This document shows positions 49,745-59,435 of a stretch of 64,000 bases of DNA, piece by piece. The notes below the pieces were generated by a model. It searched no databases. It was not told the DNA's origin and saw only the letters and a program-made list of their open reading frames with translations. Made by a program: the position numbers and the translations under genes. Origin of the DNA: Pseudomonas azadiae (GTDB lineage Bacteria > Pseudomonadota > Gammaproteobacteria > Pseudomonadales > Pseudomonadaceae). Numbering within the stretch: position 1 is the stretch's first letter; each line of letters begins with the position of its first letter. The DNA lies in NCBI RefSeq assembly GCF_019145355.1, contig NZ_JAHSTY010000001.1, positions 1,860,001 to 1,924,000 on the forward strand, in the 5' to 3' direction.

Positions 49745-51301
49745 GTGAGCCAGTTCCTGATCGCTGCCCTGCAAAACCCGGCTTTATACCCGCACCCGGT
49801 TGAAGCGTTCCAAGTCATCGAGACCCATATTTCCTGGGTCGTACTGACTGGCCCGTATGCTTATAAATTGAAGAAACCGATGAACTTCGGCTTTCTGGAT
49901 TTCACCGATCTGGAAAAGCGCGGCCACTTCTGCCGCGAAGAACTGCGCCTCAACCAGCGTCTGACGCAAGATTTGTATCTCGACGTGTTGCCGATCACCG
50001 GCACCGCCGAAGCCCCGCAGCTGGGCGGCGATGGCCCGGTCATCGAATACGCACTGAAAATGCGCCAGTTCCCGCAGAGCCAATTGCTCAGCACCTTGCA
50101 GGCCAATGGCGAACTGACCAGCGCGCACATCGATGAGATGGCCAGGCAGATCGCGCAGTTCCATCTGACTGCGCCGAAAGTCCCGCAGGAACATCCGGCC
50201 GGCACGCCGGAAGAAGTGATGGCGCCGGTTCGCCAGAACTTCGACCAGATCCGCCCGTTCCTCAGTGACAAGGCTGACCTGGTTCAGTTGGACGCCTTGC
50301 AAGCCTGGGCCGAAAGCAGTTTCGAGCGCCTCAAGCCACTGTTTGCCCAGCGCAAAGTGGAGGGTTTGACCCGCGAATGCCACGGTGATATTCACTTGGG
50401 CAACGCCACCTTGATCGATGGCCACGTGGTGATCTTCGACTGCATCGAGTTCAACGAACCTTTCCGCTTTACTGACGTGTACGCCGATACCGCCTTCCTG
50501 GCGATGGACCTGGAAGACCGCGGCCTCAAGTTTCTGGCGCGGCGCTTTATCAGCCAGTACCTGGAGCTGACCGGTGACTATCAAGGCCTGGAAGTGCTGA
50601 ACTTCTACAAAGCCTATCGCGCCCTGGTACGCGCCAAGGTCGCGTTGTTCAGCATGCCGAGCGAGGCCAGCCCGGTACAACGCGCCACGACTCTGCGCCA
50701 GTATCGCAACTACGCCAACTTGGCGGAGAGCTACAGCACCATCCCGTCGCGCTTTCTTGCGATCACCCACGGTGTTTCGGCCGTGGGCAAAAGCCACGTG
50801 GCGATGCGCCTGGTGGAGGCTCTGGGCGCCGTGCGGTTACGCTCGGACGTGGAGCGCAAGCGCCTGTTCGGCGAGCAACAGGTAGAAAACACGCCGCAGG
50901 CCGGTATCTATGCGGCCGACGCGAGTGCGGCAACTTACACGCGCTTGAATGAGATCGCCGCTACCGTACTGCGCGCCGGTTACCCGGTGGTGCTGGATGC
51001 GACCTTCTTGAAGCGCGAGCAACGTGACGCAGCGGCGAAGGTTGCCGAGGCGACCGGCGCGCCCTTCCTGATTCTGGATTGCAATGCGCCCCAAGCGGTC
51101 ATTGCCAGCTGGTTGGCACAACGTCAGGCAGACAAAAACGATCCTTCCGACGCAACACTGTCGGTGATCGACGAACAGCAGATGAATCGCGAACCGCTGA
51201 CCGCCGAGGAACAGCTGCTCAGCAAGCGTGTCGAAACTAATGAAAGCGGCACCCTCGATGCATTGGTGGCGCATATTCGTCAGTGCCTGCCAGGCCTGTA
51301 A
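49745..51301 (+). CDS. Fused aminoglycoside-phosphotransferase-like / P-loop kinase protein
   Basis: 518 residues from a GTG at 49745 with GAAGGA upstream. The N-terminal half is a kinase-like fold (LTRECHGDIHLGNATLIDGH with the catalytic aspartate and IFDCIEFNEPFRFTDVYADT, about 215-250). The C-terminal part is a P-loop kinase (ITHGVSAVGKSHVAMRLVEA, about 340-359; VVLDATFLKREQRDAA), resembling zeta-toxin/gluconokinase-like small-molecule kinases. Such fusions are widespread and annotated as bifunctional; substrate unknown, and antibiotic resistance should not be inferred. Confidence 0.85.
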   Translation: MSQFLIAALQNPALYPHPVEAFQVIETHISWVVLTGPYAYKLKKPMNFGFLDFTDLEKRGHFCREELRLNQRLTQDLYLDVLPITGTAEAPQLGGDGPVIEYALKMRQFPQSQLLSTLQANGELTSAHIDEMARQIAQFHLTAPKVPQEHPAGTPEEVMAPVRQNFDQIRPFLSDKADLVQLDALQAWAESSFERLKPLFAQRKVEGLTRECHGDIHLGNATLIDGHVVIFDCIEFNEPFRFTDVYADTAFLAMDLEDRGLKFLARRFISQYLELTGDYQGLEVLNFYKAYRALVRAKVALFSMPSEASPVQRATTLRQYRNYANLAESYSTIPSRFLAITHGVSAVGKSHVAMRLVEALGAVRLRSDVERKRLFGEQQVENTPQAGIYAADASAATYTRLNEIAATVLRAGYPVVLDATFLKREQRDAAAKVAEATGAPFLILDCNAPQAVIASWLAQRQADKNDPSDATLSVIDEQQMNREPLTAEEQLLSKRVETNESGTLDALVAHIRQCLPGL

Positions 51302-51393
51302 GAAAAATTTCTTGATCGTGTTGTCGACTAGGGCGCACGATCGAGCAATAGTGGCACTATAATGGCGCCACAAATCCAACAGGAGTCGCCGTC

Positions 51394-51738
51394 ATGAGTC
51401 AGCCCAAGCTTCTCGATTCTCCCCTCTACTCGCTCCTGCATAAAGATGATATCCGGGGCTTCAACCAGGAACGCCCAGACAACGGCGTCATCGACATGCG
51501 CGGTGGCGACTTCCGTGGGTTGGACTTGCGTGAGCTGAACGCCGCGGGCGTGGATTTCACCGATGCTTATTTCCGCTCCGCCGATTTGCGCGGCCTGGAC
51601 CTTCGCGACTGTCCGCTGGAAGGGGCGAGCCTGGCCCATGCGCAAATTTCCGGCACCTACTTCCCGCCGGAACTGAGCGCCGACGAGATCCTCATGTCGG
51701 TCAATTTCGGCACCCGCCTACGCTACCGTACCCGCTGA
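51394..51738 (+). CDS. Small pentapeptide-repeat protein
   Basis: 114 residues. Tandem five-residue repeats with central L/F occupy about 45-85 (DFRGLDLRELNAAGVDFTDA, then YFRSADLRGLDLRDCPLEGA), giving a short quadrilateral beta-helix. AGGAG ribosome site. Cytosolic. Too short for a DNA-mimic gyrase protector of the MfpA type; function unknown. Confidence 0.85.
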   Translation: MSQPKLLDSPLYSLLHKDDIRGFNQERPDNGVIDMRGGDFRGLDLRELNAAGVDFTDAYFRSADLRGLDLRDCPLEGASLAHAQISGTYFPPELSADEILMSVNFGTRLRYRTR

Positions 51739-51928
51739 ACCCGCGCTTTTTCGCCCCGCCTCGCGCCCGCCTGGCGGGGGCTATCCGGCATCTGACGCCC
51801 CCTTTCTTATCAGTCTTTAGGCCGTTTCCGACTAAAGAACTGCGCTTTTCCTACTGAGCGCTACACTCCTCTCAGGCTTGCATGGTCACGATACCCACCG
51901 AACCATTCGGCCGTCGCAAGGAGGCCTG

Positions 51929-52201
51929 ATGAACGATGAGCTGCAACTCCTGAAAAACCTCGGCAAGACGTCGGCACAGTGGCTGCATGCGGTGGGCATC
52001 CACAGTGCCTCCGACTTGCGCCGCCTGGGCGCTGTCGATGCGTACCGCGCCGTGCGCACACGCGGGTTCCGTGCCTCGAAAGTACTGCTGTATGCAATTG
52101 AAGGGGCGCTCTTGGATGTGCACTGGAACGACATTCCCGCCGAGCGCAAGGAAGCGTTGAACCGTCAGTTGGACGCTCTATCGACCCGTCAGAAAAACTG
52201 A
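51929..52201 (+). CDS. TfoX C-terminal-domain protein
   Basis: 90 residues from the ATG at 51929 with AAGGAGG seven bases before it. It matches the C-terminal domain of TfoX/Sxy: LLKNLGKTSAQWLHAVGIHS, ADLRRLGAVDAYRAV-like turn (SDLRRLGAVDAYRAVRTRGF) and LLYAIEGALLDVHWNDIPAE. Only the helical C-terminal domain is present; the N-terminal Sxy domain is absent. It precedes prrF. Function unknown. Confidence 0.85.
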   Translation: MNDELQLLKNLGKTSAQWLHAVGIHSASDLRRLGAVDAYRAVRTRGFRASKVLLYAIEGALLDVHWNDIPAERKEALNRQLDALSTRQKN

Positions 52202-52273
52202 TCGCAGCCCCAGTATTTACAGGCTTTCCGAACAGGCGTTTGAGAAAACGCGCAGGACAGCCAAAAACAAAGG

Positions 52274-52305
52274 TTGACTCTCAAATGAGAATCGTTATGA
52301 TTATC
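52274..52305 (+). promoter_or_regulatory. prrF promoter with Fur box
   Basis: TTGACT (52274-52279), 16 bases, TATGAT (52296-52301). A 19-base Fur-box-like sequence (52287-52305, GAGAATCGTTATGATTATC) matches 14 of 19 bases of the consensus and covers the -10 box. Expected to be repressed by Fur with iron. Confidence 0.85.
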
Positions 52306-52307
52306 AC

Positions 52308-52420
52308 AACTGGTCGCGAGATCAGCCGATAACTGAAAGACCATTGGTTCGGACTCTCAGATTATCTCCTCATCAGGCTAATCACGGTTATTTGACCCGG
52401 CTTTTGCCGGGTCTTTTTTT
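52308..52420 (+). ncRNA. prrF: PrrF iron-responsive small RNA
   Basis: About 113 bases. The start AACTGGTCGCGAGATCAGCC, the single-stranded target-binding core CTCAGATTATCTCCTCATCA followed by GGCTAATCAC, and the terminator GACCCGGC-TTTT-GCCGGGTC plus seven T match the Pseudomonas PrrF RNAs. PrrF pairs with mRNAs of iron-rich proteins (for example sodB, succinate dehydrogenase, antR) under iron limitation. One copy only here; P. aeruginosa has two in tandem at the same place, next to its haem uptake genes. Confidence 0.93.
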
Positions 52421-52432
52421 GCCTGTAAAAAA

Positions 52433-53200
52433 CTAGCGCGCAATGATCAGCGGATGTCCACGCTCCGGGTGCGGCTGCACCAGCACATCCAGGCCAAACA
52501 CGGCTTTGAGCGGCTCAGGCTGCATCACCCGCGCCGGCGTATCCAAGGCGTGGGGACGGCCGGCCTCCAGCAGCAGAATGCGATCGCAATAGCGGGCCGC
52601 CAGGTTCAAGTCGTGAAGGATCACCAATACCGCAGCCCCCCGATTGGCAAAGCTGCGAATGGCCTGCAAAGTGGTGTGCTGATGCAAGGGATCCAGCATC
52701 GATGTCGGCTCATCCAACAGCAGCGTCTGCCCCGCCTCGCCCGGCCATAACTGCGCCAACACGCGCGCCAGGTGCACCCGTTGCCGTTCTCCGCCCGACA
52801 ACGCCAGGTAGCTGCGGCCGCTCAAGTGGCCGATATCTGCAGCCTTCAAGGCTGCCTCGATAATTTCGTCATCGCGCACGCGCCCGGTCTGGTGGGGCAA
52901 GCGGCCCATGCCCACAACCTCTTCGACACGGAAGGCGAAGTCCAGCGTCGAGGCCTGTGGCAATACCGCCAGGCGTTGCGCCCGCTGCGCGCCACTCCAA
53001 TCAGTCAATGGGCGTTGATCCAACAACACCTTGCCCTGGGCGGGATGCAACTCACCGCACAAAGCACCGAGCAACGTACTCTTGCCCGCGCCATTAGGGC
53101 CCAGCACGCCCAGCACTTCACCCGGCAACAGATCGAGCGTGACATCCGCCAACACTGTCTTGCGACCGCGACGGATCTGCAGGTCCTCCACACGCAGCAT
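52433..53200 (-). CDS. hmuV: Haem ABC transporter, ATP-binding subunit
   Basis: 255 residues. Walker [17 protein letters not shown], signature [18 protein letters not shown], Walker [13 protein letters not shown]. Drives haem import across the inner membrane with HmuU and HmuT. Its start overlaps the hmuU stop. It ends 12 bases from the prrF terminator, which may serve both directions. Confidence 0.95.
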   Translation of the reverse strand: MLRVEDLQIRRGRKTVLADVTLDLLPGEVLGVLGPNGAGKSTLLGALCGELHPAQGKVLLDQRPLTDWSGAQRAQRLAVLPQASTLDFAFRVEEVVGMGRLPHQTGRVRDDEIIEAALKAADIGHLSGRSYLALSGGERQRVHLARVLAQLWPGEAGQTLLLDEPTSMLDPLHQHTTLQAIRSFANRGAAVLVILHDLNLAARYCDRILLLEAGRPHALDTPARVMQPEPLKAVFGLDVLVQPHPERGHPLIIAR

Positions 53201-54237
53201 CAGGCACGCCCCCGCAACAACAGGTACAAAAAAAACGGTGCGCCGATAAACGCAGTGACAATACCGATGGGCAATTCAGCCGGCGCCAACGCCAGGCGCG
53301 CAACCAGATCGGCAAACAGCAGCAGGCTTGCACCCGCCAATAGCGATGCCGGCAGCAAGACTCGATGATCCGGCCCCGCCAGCAATCGCACCAGATGCGG
53401 AACCACCAACCCCACAAACCCGATCATGCCCGCTGCGGCCACCGCAGCCCCCACACCCAAGGCGGTGCAGAACACCAACTCACGCTTGAGCCTTTCTACA
53501 TCAATACCGAGGTGACCGGCCTCTGACTCACCGAGCAGCAACGCATTCAACGCCCTGGCTCGGCGCGGCAACCACAGCGCGACACCCGCGCTCACCAGCA
53601 GCAACGGCCACAAGCGCGAATAGCTGGCGCCGTTGAGGCTGCCCAGGTTCCAAAACGTGAGGGTGCGCAAGGTGGCGTCGTCGGCCAGGTAGGTAAACAG
53701 GCCCACCGCCGAACCGGCGAGCGCCGTCAAGGCAATGCCGGCGAGCAACATGGTCGCGACGTTGGTCTGGCCGTTGCGCCGTCCCAGGCGATAAACCAAC
53801 GCCGTCACGCCCAAGCCGCCAAGGAAGGCGCACGCAGATAAAACATAAGGCCCGAACGCCTCCGGTAAACCACCGAAAAACGAACCACCGACAATCGCCA
53901 CCGCCGCGCCCAGCGCAGCACCACTGGAAACCCCCACCAACCCCGGATCAGCCAACGGATTGCGAAACAATCCCTGCATCGCCACGCCCGACAAGGCCAA
54001 CACGCCGCCGACTGCCAAGCCCAACAGCGTACGCGGCAAACGGATCTGCCCCAGGATCAATTCAGCCTGCTCCAACCCCTGGGCCTCGATCGGCAACCCC
54101 ATCAAACGCAATGCGGCCTTGAGCGTATCCAGCAATGGCAGACTGACCGGTCCCAGCGCCAGGGATAACCAGATGGCCAGTAAGCACAGCAGTGCCAACC
54201 CGATAAACAAGGTCTTGGGTTTAACCAGCGTGGTCAT
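53200..54237 (-). CDS. hmuU: Haem ABC transporter, permease subunit
   Basis: 345 residues, FecCD family, about ten membrane helices; typical [20 protein letters not shown] and [20 protein letters not shown]. Moves haem to the cytoplasm. Overlaps hmuT by four bases. Confidence 0.95.
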   Translation of the reverse strand: MTTLVKPKTLFIGLALLCLLAIWLSLALGPVSLPLLDTLKAALRLMGLPIEAQGLEQAELILGQIRLPRTLLGLAVGGVLALSGVAMQGLFRNPLADPGLVGVSSGAALGAAVAIVGGSFFGGLPEAFGPYVLSACAFLGGLGVTALVYRLGRRNGQTNVATMLLAGIALTALAGSAVGLFTYLADDATLRTLTFWNLGSLNGASYSRLWPLLLVSAGVALWLPRRARALNALLLGESEAGHLGIDVERLKRELVFCTALGVGAAVAAAGMIGFVGLVVPHLVRLLAGPDHRVLLPASLLAGASLLLFADLVARLALAPAELPIGIVTAFIGAPFFLYLLLRGRA

Positions 54238-55112
54238 GGGGCAGGCTTAGGCTGGGACGGATAAAAACCGGCAGACAGTTCCACCAGGCTTTGCGGCAGA
54301 CGCGGCCCAAGCCCGCCGACCAGCAAAGTTGGGTCCACCTCGAACACCCGCCCGTTATGCGCCGCCGGCATCGCCGCCAGGATCGGATTTTCCTTGAACA
54401 GTGCCGCACGTGCCGCTTCACCGGTCAGGGCGCGATCGGCAAACACCAGCACATCCGGACTCAACCCTGCCAATGACTCCATGGAAAACGGCTTGTAGCC
54501 GCTATGGGTTGCCAGATTAAGTCCGCCCGCCTGTTGCAGCATCCAGTCAGCCGCCGTGTCTTTGCCTGCGATCATCGGCTTGCCGCCCGCATGGCCAAGC
54601 AACAGCAATACGCCAGGCGTCTTTTGAGTGGACTGGGCCCTGGCCACCCAACGTTTCTGCTGCTCCATTGCCTGTTCATACCCGGCAAACAATTCGCTGG
54701 CTCTGGCGCCATTGCCCAGCAACTTGCCCAAGTGCTGAAGGTTGTCTTTCAACGCCTGCAGGTCCGGCTGCGCCGAAAACATCTCTACCTGCACACCCGC
54801 GTTGCGGATCTGCGCCAGCACCGGCGGCGGGCCCATTTCTTCGGTACCTACCAGCACCTGCGGACGCAAACTCAGAATGCCTTCCGCCGACAATTGCCGC
54901 TGGTAACCGATGCTCGGCAGGGCCTTGAGGGACTCGGGATGCTGGCTGGTGGTGTCCACACCCACCAATTTCGTTTCGCCGCCCATGGCCGTTACCCATT
55001 CCGACAATGCCCCACCGGCACTGACCCAGCGCTGCGGCAGCTCAGAGGCCTGGGCTCCAAGGTTAACCAGCAGGGAGGCAACAAGCGCAATAGCGCTGGT
55101 ACTCAGGCGCAT
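54234..55112 (-). CDS. hmuT: Haem ABC transporter, periplasmic binding protein
   Basis: 292 residues from the ATG at 55112 with AAGGAAA upstream. Cleavable signal peptide (MRLSTSAIALVASLLVNLGA), class III binding-protein fold; RWVSAGGALSEWVTAMGGET and LPSIGYQRQLSAEGILSLRP are typical of HmuT/PhuT, the tyrosine in the latter being the likely haem ligand. First gene of hmuTUV; no outer-membrane haem receptor or haem chaperone is seen in the window. The upstream gap has only a weak Fur-like match (TTTGATAATTGTTTGCATTT). Confidence 0.94.
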   Translation of the reverse strand: MRLSTSAIALVASLLVNLGAQASELPQRWVSAGGALSEWVTAMGGETKLVGVDTTSQHPESLKALPSIGYQRQLSAEGILSLRPQVLVGTEEMGPPPVLAQIRNAGVQVEMFSAQPDLQALKDNLQHLGKLLGNGARASELFAGYEQAMEQQKRWVARAQSTQKTPGVLLLLGHAGGKPMIAGKDTAADWMLQQAGGLNLATHSGYKPFSMESLAGLSPDVLVFADRALTGEAARAALFKENPILAAMPAAHNGRVFEVDPTLLVGGLGPRLPQSLVELSAGFYPSQPKPAP

Positions 55113-55268
55113 AACAGGGTTTCCTTCCAAGGGCAGGGCCGCTCAAGCACTCATCGATGTGACAGATAACCCCTGCCCGGCATCGTATTGAGCACCCGGT
55201 CGGCTAACGGGCGAAGCCGGCATTTGATAATTGTTTGCATTTGAACGTCAAGGCACTTAAGGACTGAC

Positions 55269-55586
55269 ATGAAGTTTCTCTGCCCCTCCGACACGCTCGC
55301 AGCCGATTGCAGCCTCGGTTTTGACATCGACGGCTGCAAGCTGCTGGCGGTACGCCGCGACGGCATTGCCTACTTCTATATCAACCGCTGCCCCCATCGC
55401 GGCATTCCGCTGGATTGGCAGCCCGGCCAGTTTCTCGACACCAGCGCCAGCCTGATCCAATGCGCCACTCACGGCGCCCTGTTCCTGATCGAGAGTGGCG
55501 AATGCATCGCCGGGCCTTGCGCAGGGCAAAGCCTTACCGCCCTGCCCGGCCGCGAAGACGCCCAGGGATTGTGGGTGGAACTCTAG
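55269..55586 (+). CDS. Small Rieske 2Fe-2S protein
   Basis: 105 residues, a stand-alone Rieske domain: first ligand pair [12 protein letters not shown] (CxH, about 40-42) and second QCATHGALF (CxxH, about 63-66). Similar to ferredoxin components of dioxygenases and to NirD-like small Rieske proteins. It diverges from hmuT with a 156-base gap; its 3' end overlaps the end of sfsA by four bases. Partner unknown. Confidence 0.88.
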   Translation: MKFLCPSDTLAADCSLGFDIDGCKLLAVRRDGIAYFYINRCPHRGIPLDWQPGQFLDTSASLIQCATHGALFLIESGECIAGPCAGQSLTALPGREDAQGLWVEL

Positions 55587-56293
55587 TCGAGCAGCACGTC
55601 CAGACGCCGATCCACGCAGATCTCTTCAGATGTCACCCGCACGCCATAGGCCAGCACCTCCACTCCCGCCAGCTTGGCTTCTCGCAAGGCCGCAGCGTAG
55701 GTCGCGTCGATCTCAACGGCCGGGCGCACGGCATCGATCCCCGAAAGATTGACGCAATACAATTGCACCGCCCGCACCCCGCTACGCGCCAAGTGGGCCA
55801 GCTCGCGCAAGTGCTTGGCGCCGCGCTGGGTAACGGCATCGGGGAAGGCTGCAACCGAAGAGCCATCAAAGCCCAAGGTTACGCTTTTGACTTCGACAAA
55901 TGCCGCCCCGTGAGGGTAATCCAGGCGAAAGTCGATCCGGCTTTTCTCCTGACCGTAGGGCACTTCACGCTTCAATGCGGTGAAACCGTTGAGCTCCGTA
56001 ATCACCCCGGCACGCAACGCCTCTTCCACCAATTGATTGGCCCGCGCCGTGTTCACACACGCCAGACGGCCCTGGGGGGTCTCGGCGATTTCCCAGGTGC
56101 CGGGCAACTTGCGCTTGGGATCATCGGAGCGACTGAACCAGACCTGCCCGCCCTCGACCATGCAATTGAGCATCGAGCCGGTGTTGGGGCAGTGAATGGT
56201 CAACAACTCGCCGGTAACGGTTTCGATATCGGTAAGAAAACGCTTGTAGCGGCGGATCAGCCGCGCTTCTTCGAGGGGAGGATAAAAACGCAT
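55583..56293 (-). CDS. sfsA: SfsA, sugar-fermentation stimulation protein homologue
   Basis: 236 residues from the ATG at 56293, which overlaps the stop of the aminotransferase (coupled). Conserved blocks: [40 protein letters not shown] and [20 protein letters not shown] with nuclease-like D and E-x-K residues. Reported to bind DNA; a nuclease role is suggested. The open frame continues upstream but through the aminotransferase gene. Confidence 0.92.
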   Translation of the reverse strand: MRFYPPLEEARLIRRYKRFLTDIETVTGELLTIHCPNTGSMLNCMVEGGQVWFSRSDDPKRKLPGTWEIAETPQGRLACVNTARANQLVEEALRAGVITELNGFTALKREVPYGQEKSRIDFRLDYPHGAAFVEVKSVTLGFDGSSVAAFPDAVTQRGAKHLRELAHLARSGVRAVQLYCVNLSGIDAVRPAVEIDATYAAALREAKLAGVEVLAYGVRVTSEEICVDRRLDVLLD

Positions 56294-57465
56294 CAGCCTT
56301 GCCAACTCCGCAGGCCACGGGCGATTCGCTCCACCGCCTGCTGTAACCGATCGATGTTTTGCGTGTAGGCAAAGCGCACATGGTGACCGGCCTGATAGCG
56401 GCCGAAATCCAGGCCGGGGGTAAAGGCCACATGTTCGGTTTCGAGGAAGTGGCGGCAAAACGCGAAGGCATCCCCGCCGAACGCACTGATATCGGCATAT
56501 AAATAGAACGCACCCTCCGGCTCGACGGCAATGCCGAAGCCCAGCTCGCGCAGGGCCGGCAGCAGGAAATCGCGACGACGACCGAATTCGGCGCGGCGCT
56601 CTTCCAGAATGCTCAGGGTTTGCGGGGTGAAACACGCCAGCGCCGCATGTTGGGCCATGCTTGGCGCACTGATATAGAGGTTTTGCGCCAGTTTCTCCAG
56701 CTCACCCACCGCCGCCGGAGGCGCCACCAGCCAACCCAGGCGCCAGCCGGTCATGCCGAAATACTTGGAAAAACTATTAAGGACGAACGCATCGTCGTCG
56801 ACTTCCAGCACGCTGGCGGCGTCGGTGCCGTAGGTGAGGCCATGGTAAATCTCGTCCACGACCAGATGGCCGTTACGCGCGTTGATCGCGCCGGAGAGCG
56901 CGGCCAATTCGTCGCGCGTGAGGATCGTCCCGGTCGGGTTGGCCGGGGAGGCCACCAGCGCGCCGACACTGTCCTGATCCCAGTGCCTGGCCACCAACTC
57001 GGCGGTCAACTGATAGCGCACATCAGGGCCGACCGGCACCAACTGGGCCGCGCCCTCCACCAGCCGTAGGAAGTGGCGGTTGCATGGGTAACCGGGGTCC
57101 GCGAGTAGCCAATGCTTGCCTGGGTCCACCAGCAGGCTGCTGGCCAGCAGCAGCGCACCGGAGCCACCGGGGGTGATCAGGATGCGCTCGGGATCTATGC
57201 TCAGGCCGTAGCGCTGTTGATAAAAACCGCTGATGGCCTCGCGCAGTTCCGGCAGGCCGCGGGCTGCGGTGTATCGCGTTTTGCCATTGGCCAATGCCGC
57301 CTGGCCGGCCTGGATGATCGGCTCGGCGGTGGTGAAATCCGGCTCGCCGATTTCCAGGTGGATCACGTCATGGCCGGCGGCTTGCAGTTCGTTGGCCCGC
57401 GCCAGCAATGCCATGACATGAAAAGGTTCGATGGCGCGACTGCGCGCGCTGTAGGGCTGAGCCAT
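56293..57465 (-). CDS. PLP-dependent aminotransferase, class I
   Basis: 390 residues. [20 protein letters not shown] near 34, [20 protein letters not shown] (PLP-binding asparagine), and [20 protein letters not shown] with the PLP lysine (about 235) and ring-binding arginine. Aspartate/alanine/kynurenine-type group; the amino donor cannot be fixed. Coupled to sfsA. A role in kynurenine transamination is possible by family but unsupported by position. Confidence 0.88.
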   Translation of the reverse strand: MAQPYSARSRAIEPFHVMALLARANELQAAGHDVIHLEIGEPDFTTAEPIIQAGQAALANGKTRYTAARGLPELREAISGFYQQRYGLSIDPERILITPGGSGALLLASSLLVDPGKHWLLADPGYPCNRHFLRLVEGAAQLVPVGPDVRYQLTAELVARHWDQDSVGALVASPANPTGTILTRDELAALSGAINARNGHLVVDEIYHGLTYGTDAASVLEVDDDAFVLNSFSKYFGMTGWRLGWLVAPPAAVGELEKLAQNLYISAPSMAQHAALACFTPQTLSILEERRAEFGRRRDFLLPALRELGFGIAVEPEGAFYLYADISAFGGDAFAFCRHFLETEHVAFTPGLDFGRYQAGHHVRFAYTQNIDRLQQAVERIARGLRSWQG

Positions 57466-57784
57466 TAGCCTTCCTTAACGGTGAGGACAAATTCCAGATT
57501 CTACCGAACCCCGGCGGTAAAACATGCTCTATTGCCTGTCCGGCGGCATTTGCAGGCCGGGCAAGCGCCTGCAAAACGACTAAAATCAACACCCGAGGCA
57601 ACACATACCCAGCAACAGCGGGCTGATGCGGTTTGCAACCCCTTTGCCATGGGCCTCGACAACCGGGAGTGGCGCGCCCCGAATCTATCTGGTAAGTTCG
57701 CCCGCTTGCAGCCGCAGGGCCGGCAGGTGTCGGTGACGTTGAAATCCTGCGCAATGGATTAGAAGAGTGAGAGGCGGTCTATTC
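57466..57784. other. dksA upstream region
   Basis: 319 bases between the divergent aminotransferase and dksA. No gene is supported. It must hold promoters for both. I see no clear operator; open frames crossing it lack a ribosome site. Confidence 0.5.
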
Positions 57785-58225
57785 ATGTCCACCCAAGCAA
57801 AGCAACAGCAGCAGAGCCTCAGCGGCTTCACACCTTACGTCGAAGCGAAGGGTGAGGAGTACATGAGCAAGCCCATGCGCCAGCACTTCACCAAGATCCT
57901 GCAAAAATGGAAGCAGGACTTGATGCAGGAAGTGGACCGCACGGTAGACCACATGAAGGACGAAGCCGCCAACTTCCCTGACCCGGCAGACCGTGCCAGC
58001 CAGGAAGAGGAATTCGCCCTCGAACTGCGCGCCCGTGATCGCGAGCGCAAGCTGATCAAGAAGATCGACAAAACGCTGCAACTGATCGAAGACGAAGAAT
58101 ACGGCTGGTGCGAATCCTGCGGTGTCGAGATCGGTATCCGTCGCTTGGAAGCCCGCCCGACCGCGGACCTCTGCGTAGACTGCAAGACCTTGGCCGAAAT
58201 CAAGGAAAAACAGGTCGGCAAGTAA
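57785..58225 (+). CDS. dksA: RNA polymerase-binding transcription factor DksA
   Basis: 146 residues from the ATG at 57785. Coiled-coil (about 35-110) with the acidic tip FPDPADRASQEEEFALELRA that reaches the polymerase secondary channel, and a four-cysteine zinc finger (CESCG ... CVDC). With ppGpp it represses rRNA promoters and activates amino-acid operons. Followed by a terminator and gluQ. Confidence 0.97.
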   Translation: MSTQAKQQQQSLSGFTPYVEAKGEEYMSKPMRQHFTKILQKWKQDLMQEVDRTVDHMKDEAANFPDPADRASQEEEFALELRARDRERKLIKKIDKTLQLIEDEEYGWCESCGVEIGIRRLEARPTADLCVDCKTLAEIKEKQVGK

Positions 58226-58242
58226 TTCAGCCGAGCTGAACG

Positions 58243-58270
58243 AATGGGGCGTGCGAACGCCCCATTTTTG
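58243..58270 (+). terminator. Rho-independent terminator after dksA
   Basis: AATGGGGCGT-GCGA-ACGCCCCATT followed by TTTGTTT, 17 bases after the dksA stop. Confidence 0.9.
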
Positions 58271-58308
58271 TTTCTGGCGTTTATCGAATTTCCAGTAGTA
58301 TCCGACCC

Positions 58309-59196
58309 ATGACAGCCTCTACCTATATCGGGCGCTTTGCCCCCACACCCAGCGGCCATTTGCATTTCGGCTCCCTGGTCGCCGCCCTTGCCTCCTACCT
58401 CGACGCCCGCGCCAACCACGGCCGCTGGCTGATGCGCATGGAAGACCTCGACCCGCCCCGTGAAGAGCCCGGCGCCCAGGCGGCAATCCTGCATGCACTG
58501 GAAAGCTATGGCTTTGAATGGGACGGGGAAACAGTCCGACAAAGCGAGCGGCACGAAGCCTATGCCAAAGTGCTGGACGACCTGTTCAACCACGGCCTGG
58601 CCTACGCTTGCACCTGCTCGCGCAAACAACTGGAACCCTACAACGGAATTTACCCCGGCCTGTGCCGCAATGCCGGCCACGACCAGCAGGACGCCGCTAT
58701 CCGTTTGCGTGTGCCCGAGCTTGCGTACCACTTTACCGACCGCGTCCAAGGCGAATTCCGACAGCACCTGGGCCGCGATGTTGGCGACTTCGTCATTCGC
58801 CGGCGTGACGGCCTTTATGCTTATCAACTGGCGGTGGTTCTCGACGATGCCTGGCAAGGCGTGACCGATATCGTGCGAGGCGCCGACCTGCTGGACTCCA
58901 CGCCACGCCAACTGTACTTGCAGGAGTTGCTGGGCCTGCGCCAACCGCGCTACCTGCACGTGCCGCTGATCGTCCAGCCGGACGGCAACAAGTTGGGCAA
59001 ATCCTACCGATCGCCGCCGTTGGCACCTGGCCAGGCCACGCCTCTGCTGTTGAGAGCACTGCGCGCCCTCGGCCAGCCACCCGGCGACGAACTGCTGCAC
59101 GCCAGCCCACGTGAACTGCTGGATTGGGGCATCGCCCACTGGGACGCCACACGGATCCCCCGCACACTGACCCTGGCAGAAGCGCAATTGAGCTGA
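58309..59196 (+). CDS. gluQ: Glutamyl-Q tRNA(Asp) synthetase
   Basis: 295 residues. Short GluRS-like enzyme, lacking the anticodon-binding domain, that attaches glutamate to queuosine in tRNA-Asp. RFAPTPSGHLHFGSLVAALA (HIGH-type motif at about 8-27), zinc cysteines in ACTCSRKQLEPY...GLCRNAGH, and KLGKSYRSPP (KMSKS-type). Adjacent to dksA, the conserved order in gammaproteobacteria. Confidence 0.97.
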   Translation: MTASTYIGRFAPTPSGHLHFGSLVAALASYLDARANHGRWLMRMEDLDPPREEPGAQAAILHALESYGFEWDGETVRQSERHEAYAKVLDDLFNHGLAYACTCSRKQLEPYNGIYPGLCRNAGHDQQDAAIRLRVPELAYHFTDRVQGEFRQHLGRDVGDFVIRRRDGLYAYQLAVVLDDAWQGVTDIVRGADLLDSTPRQLYLQELLGLRQPRYLHVPLIVQPDGNKLGKSYRSPPLAPGQATPLLLRALRALGQPPGDELLHASPRELLDWGIAHWDATRIPRTLTLAEAQLS

Positions 59197-59258
59197 AGGC
59201 GCTTGCAGCTTGCCAGGCATCCGTTACCATCGCCGCAGTTTTTCATTCAGAGGCCAAC

Positions 59259-59435
59259 ATGTATATCTATCGATTGGTCCTGCTGCTGGTCGTCGGGATC
59301 TACCTGTTTTCCCCCGCCATCATGGATTGGTGGATCGACGCCACGGGCGCCTGGTATCGCCCTTATCTGCTGTGGCTGATCCTGATCGTCGTGACTTTCA
59401 TCCTGCAGAGCCAAAAAGATGCCGATGAGCTTTAG
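59259..59435 (+). CDS. cbrX: Small membrane protein upstream of cbrA
   Basis: 58 residues with two hydrophobic segments (YRLVLLLVVGIYLFSPAIMD and YLLWLILIVVTFILQSQK). It overlaps the cbrA start by 11 bases, so cbrA translation is probably coupled to it. A small gene in this place is called cbrX in P. putida, as I recall. Function otherwise unknown. Confidence 0.85.
   Translation: MYIYRLVLLLVVGIYLFSPAIMDWWIDATGAWYRPYLLWLILIVVTFILQSQKDADEL

Noticed and set aside
49745..51301. Aminoglycoside resistance gene
   Set aside because: Only the general kinase fold is shared; the fused P-loop domain and the core-genome context match housekeeping fusions of unknown substrate.
55200..55260. Fur box before hmuT
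   Set aside because: TTTGATAATTGTTTGCATTT matches only about half of the consensus positions, too weak to list as a feature.
57481..57762. A 93-codon frame between the aminotransferase and dksA
   Set aside because: No ribosome site, no recognisable domain, and it spans the expected dksA promoter.
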